A DNA stretch of 6,230 nt from Lachnospiraceae bacterium UBA1066. GTDB lineage: Bacteria > Bacillota > Clostridia > Lachnospirales > Lachnospiraceae. The notes below the pieces were generated by a model. It did not search any database. It was given only the letters and a program-made list of their open reading frames with translations, and was not told where the DNA came from. Shown here in pieces: positions 6,111-6,230 of the stretch; position 1 is the stretch's first letter; each line of letters starts with the position of its first letter. The stretch covers positions 1 through 6,230 of the forward strand of contig DCDB01000093.1 in assembly GCA_002316215.1 (NCBI GenBank), given 5' to 3'. Position numbers and translations under genes: made by a program.

Positions 6111-6230
6111 ATTATAAGTTTTACGGATGAGCATAGGGCGCGAAGACTAAAAAAAGTCTGACCGCAAAACAAGCAGCTTCATTTCGCGGGGGATCACAGG
6201 AATTGCGAAGCAATAAAGCAATGCGGAGTG
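6111..6230. other. Unassigned right-end segment with small hairpins and a tandem repeat
   Basis: No convincing gene. The segment has a hairpin AGACT/AGTCT (6144-6148 with 6155-6159, loop of A), a short palindrome AAGCAGCTT (6171-6179), a hairpin ATTGC/GCAAT (6202-6206 with 6210-6214), and an 8-bp tandem repeat AAGCAATA/AAGCAATG (6208-6223). On the minus strand a 27-codon frame is open from the window edge to a TAG at 6147-6149. It could be the 3' end of a gene beyond the edge, but nothing in its translation is recognisable. A dispersed intergenic repeat is another possibility. Confidence 0.25.

Overview
The window looks like chromosomal core DNA from a moderate-GC member of the Bacillota. The reasons are a DnaD-type primosome protein beside a DnaC/DnaI-type helicase loader, a paired glgC-glgD (GlgD is essentially a Bacillota protein), SpoVG, and strong AGGAG-type ribosome-binding sites. 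A Negativicutes or Clostridia host is my inference from gene content and base composition. The sequence alone does not fix the genus. I see no insertion sequence, prophage, CRISPR array, tRNA or rRNA.

Layout: two divergent transcription blocks are separated by a 218-bp AT-rich promoter region (3021-3238). Leftward (minus strand) run murC, then a 182-bp gap, then the DnaD-domain gene and, 3 nt later, a DnaC/DnaI-like helicase loader gene that leaves the window at its left edge. Rightward (plus strand) run glgC and glgD, overlapping by 4 nt (ATGA), then spoVG after a 38-nt gap with no visible terminator. A clear intrinsic terminator follows spoVG. The last ~120 bases hold no recognisable gene but contain several small hairpins and a short tandem repeat.

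How the genes work together: MurC adds L-alanine to UDP-MurNAc in peptidoglycan precursor synthesis. The DnaD-like protein and the helicase loader act in loading the replicative helicase at initiation or restart. GlgC makes ADP-glucose for glycogen synthesis, and GlgD is its likely non-catalytic or regulatory partner. SpoVG is a small nucleic-acid-binding regulator. The left block therefore joins wall synthesis to replication initiation, and the right block joins glycogen synthesis to a global regulator.

The part most worth a second look is the murC-dnaD gap (1459-1640). It contains one perfect DnaA box (TTATCCACA), two one-mismatch boxes placed as the arms of a 14-bp perfect inverted repeat, a weaker box over the -35 region of an extended -10 promoter, and a GC-rich leader hairpin just before the dnaD ribosome-binding site. 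This suggests, but does not prove, that DnaA controls the primosome genes. The rest is ordinary housekeeping content, and I do not see a new multi-gene system here.
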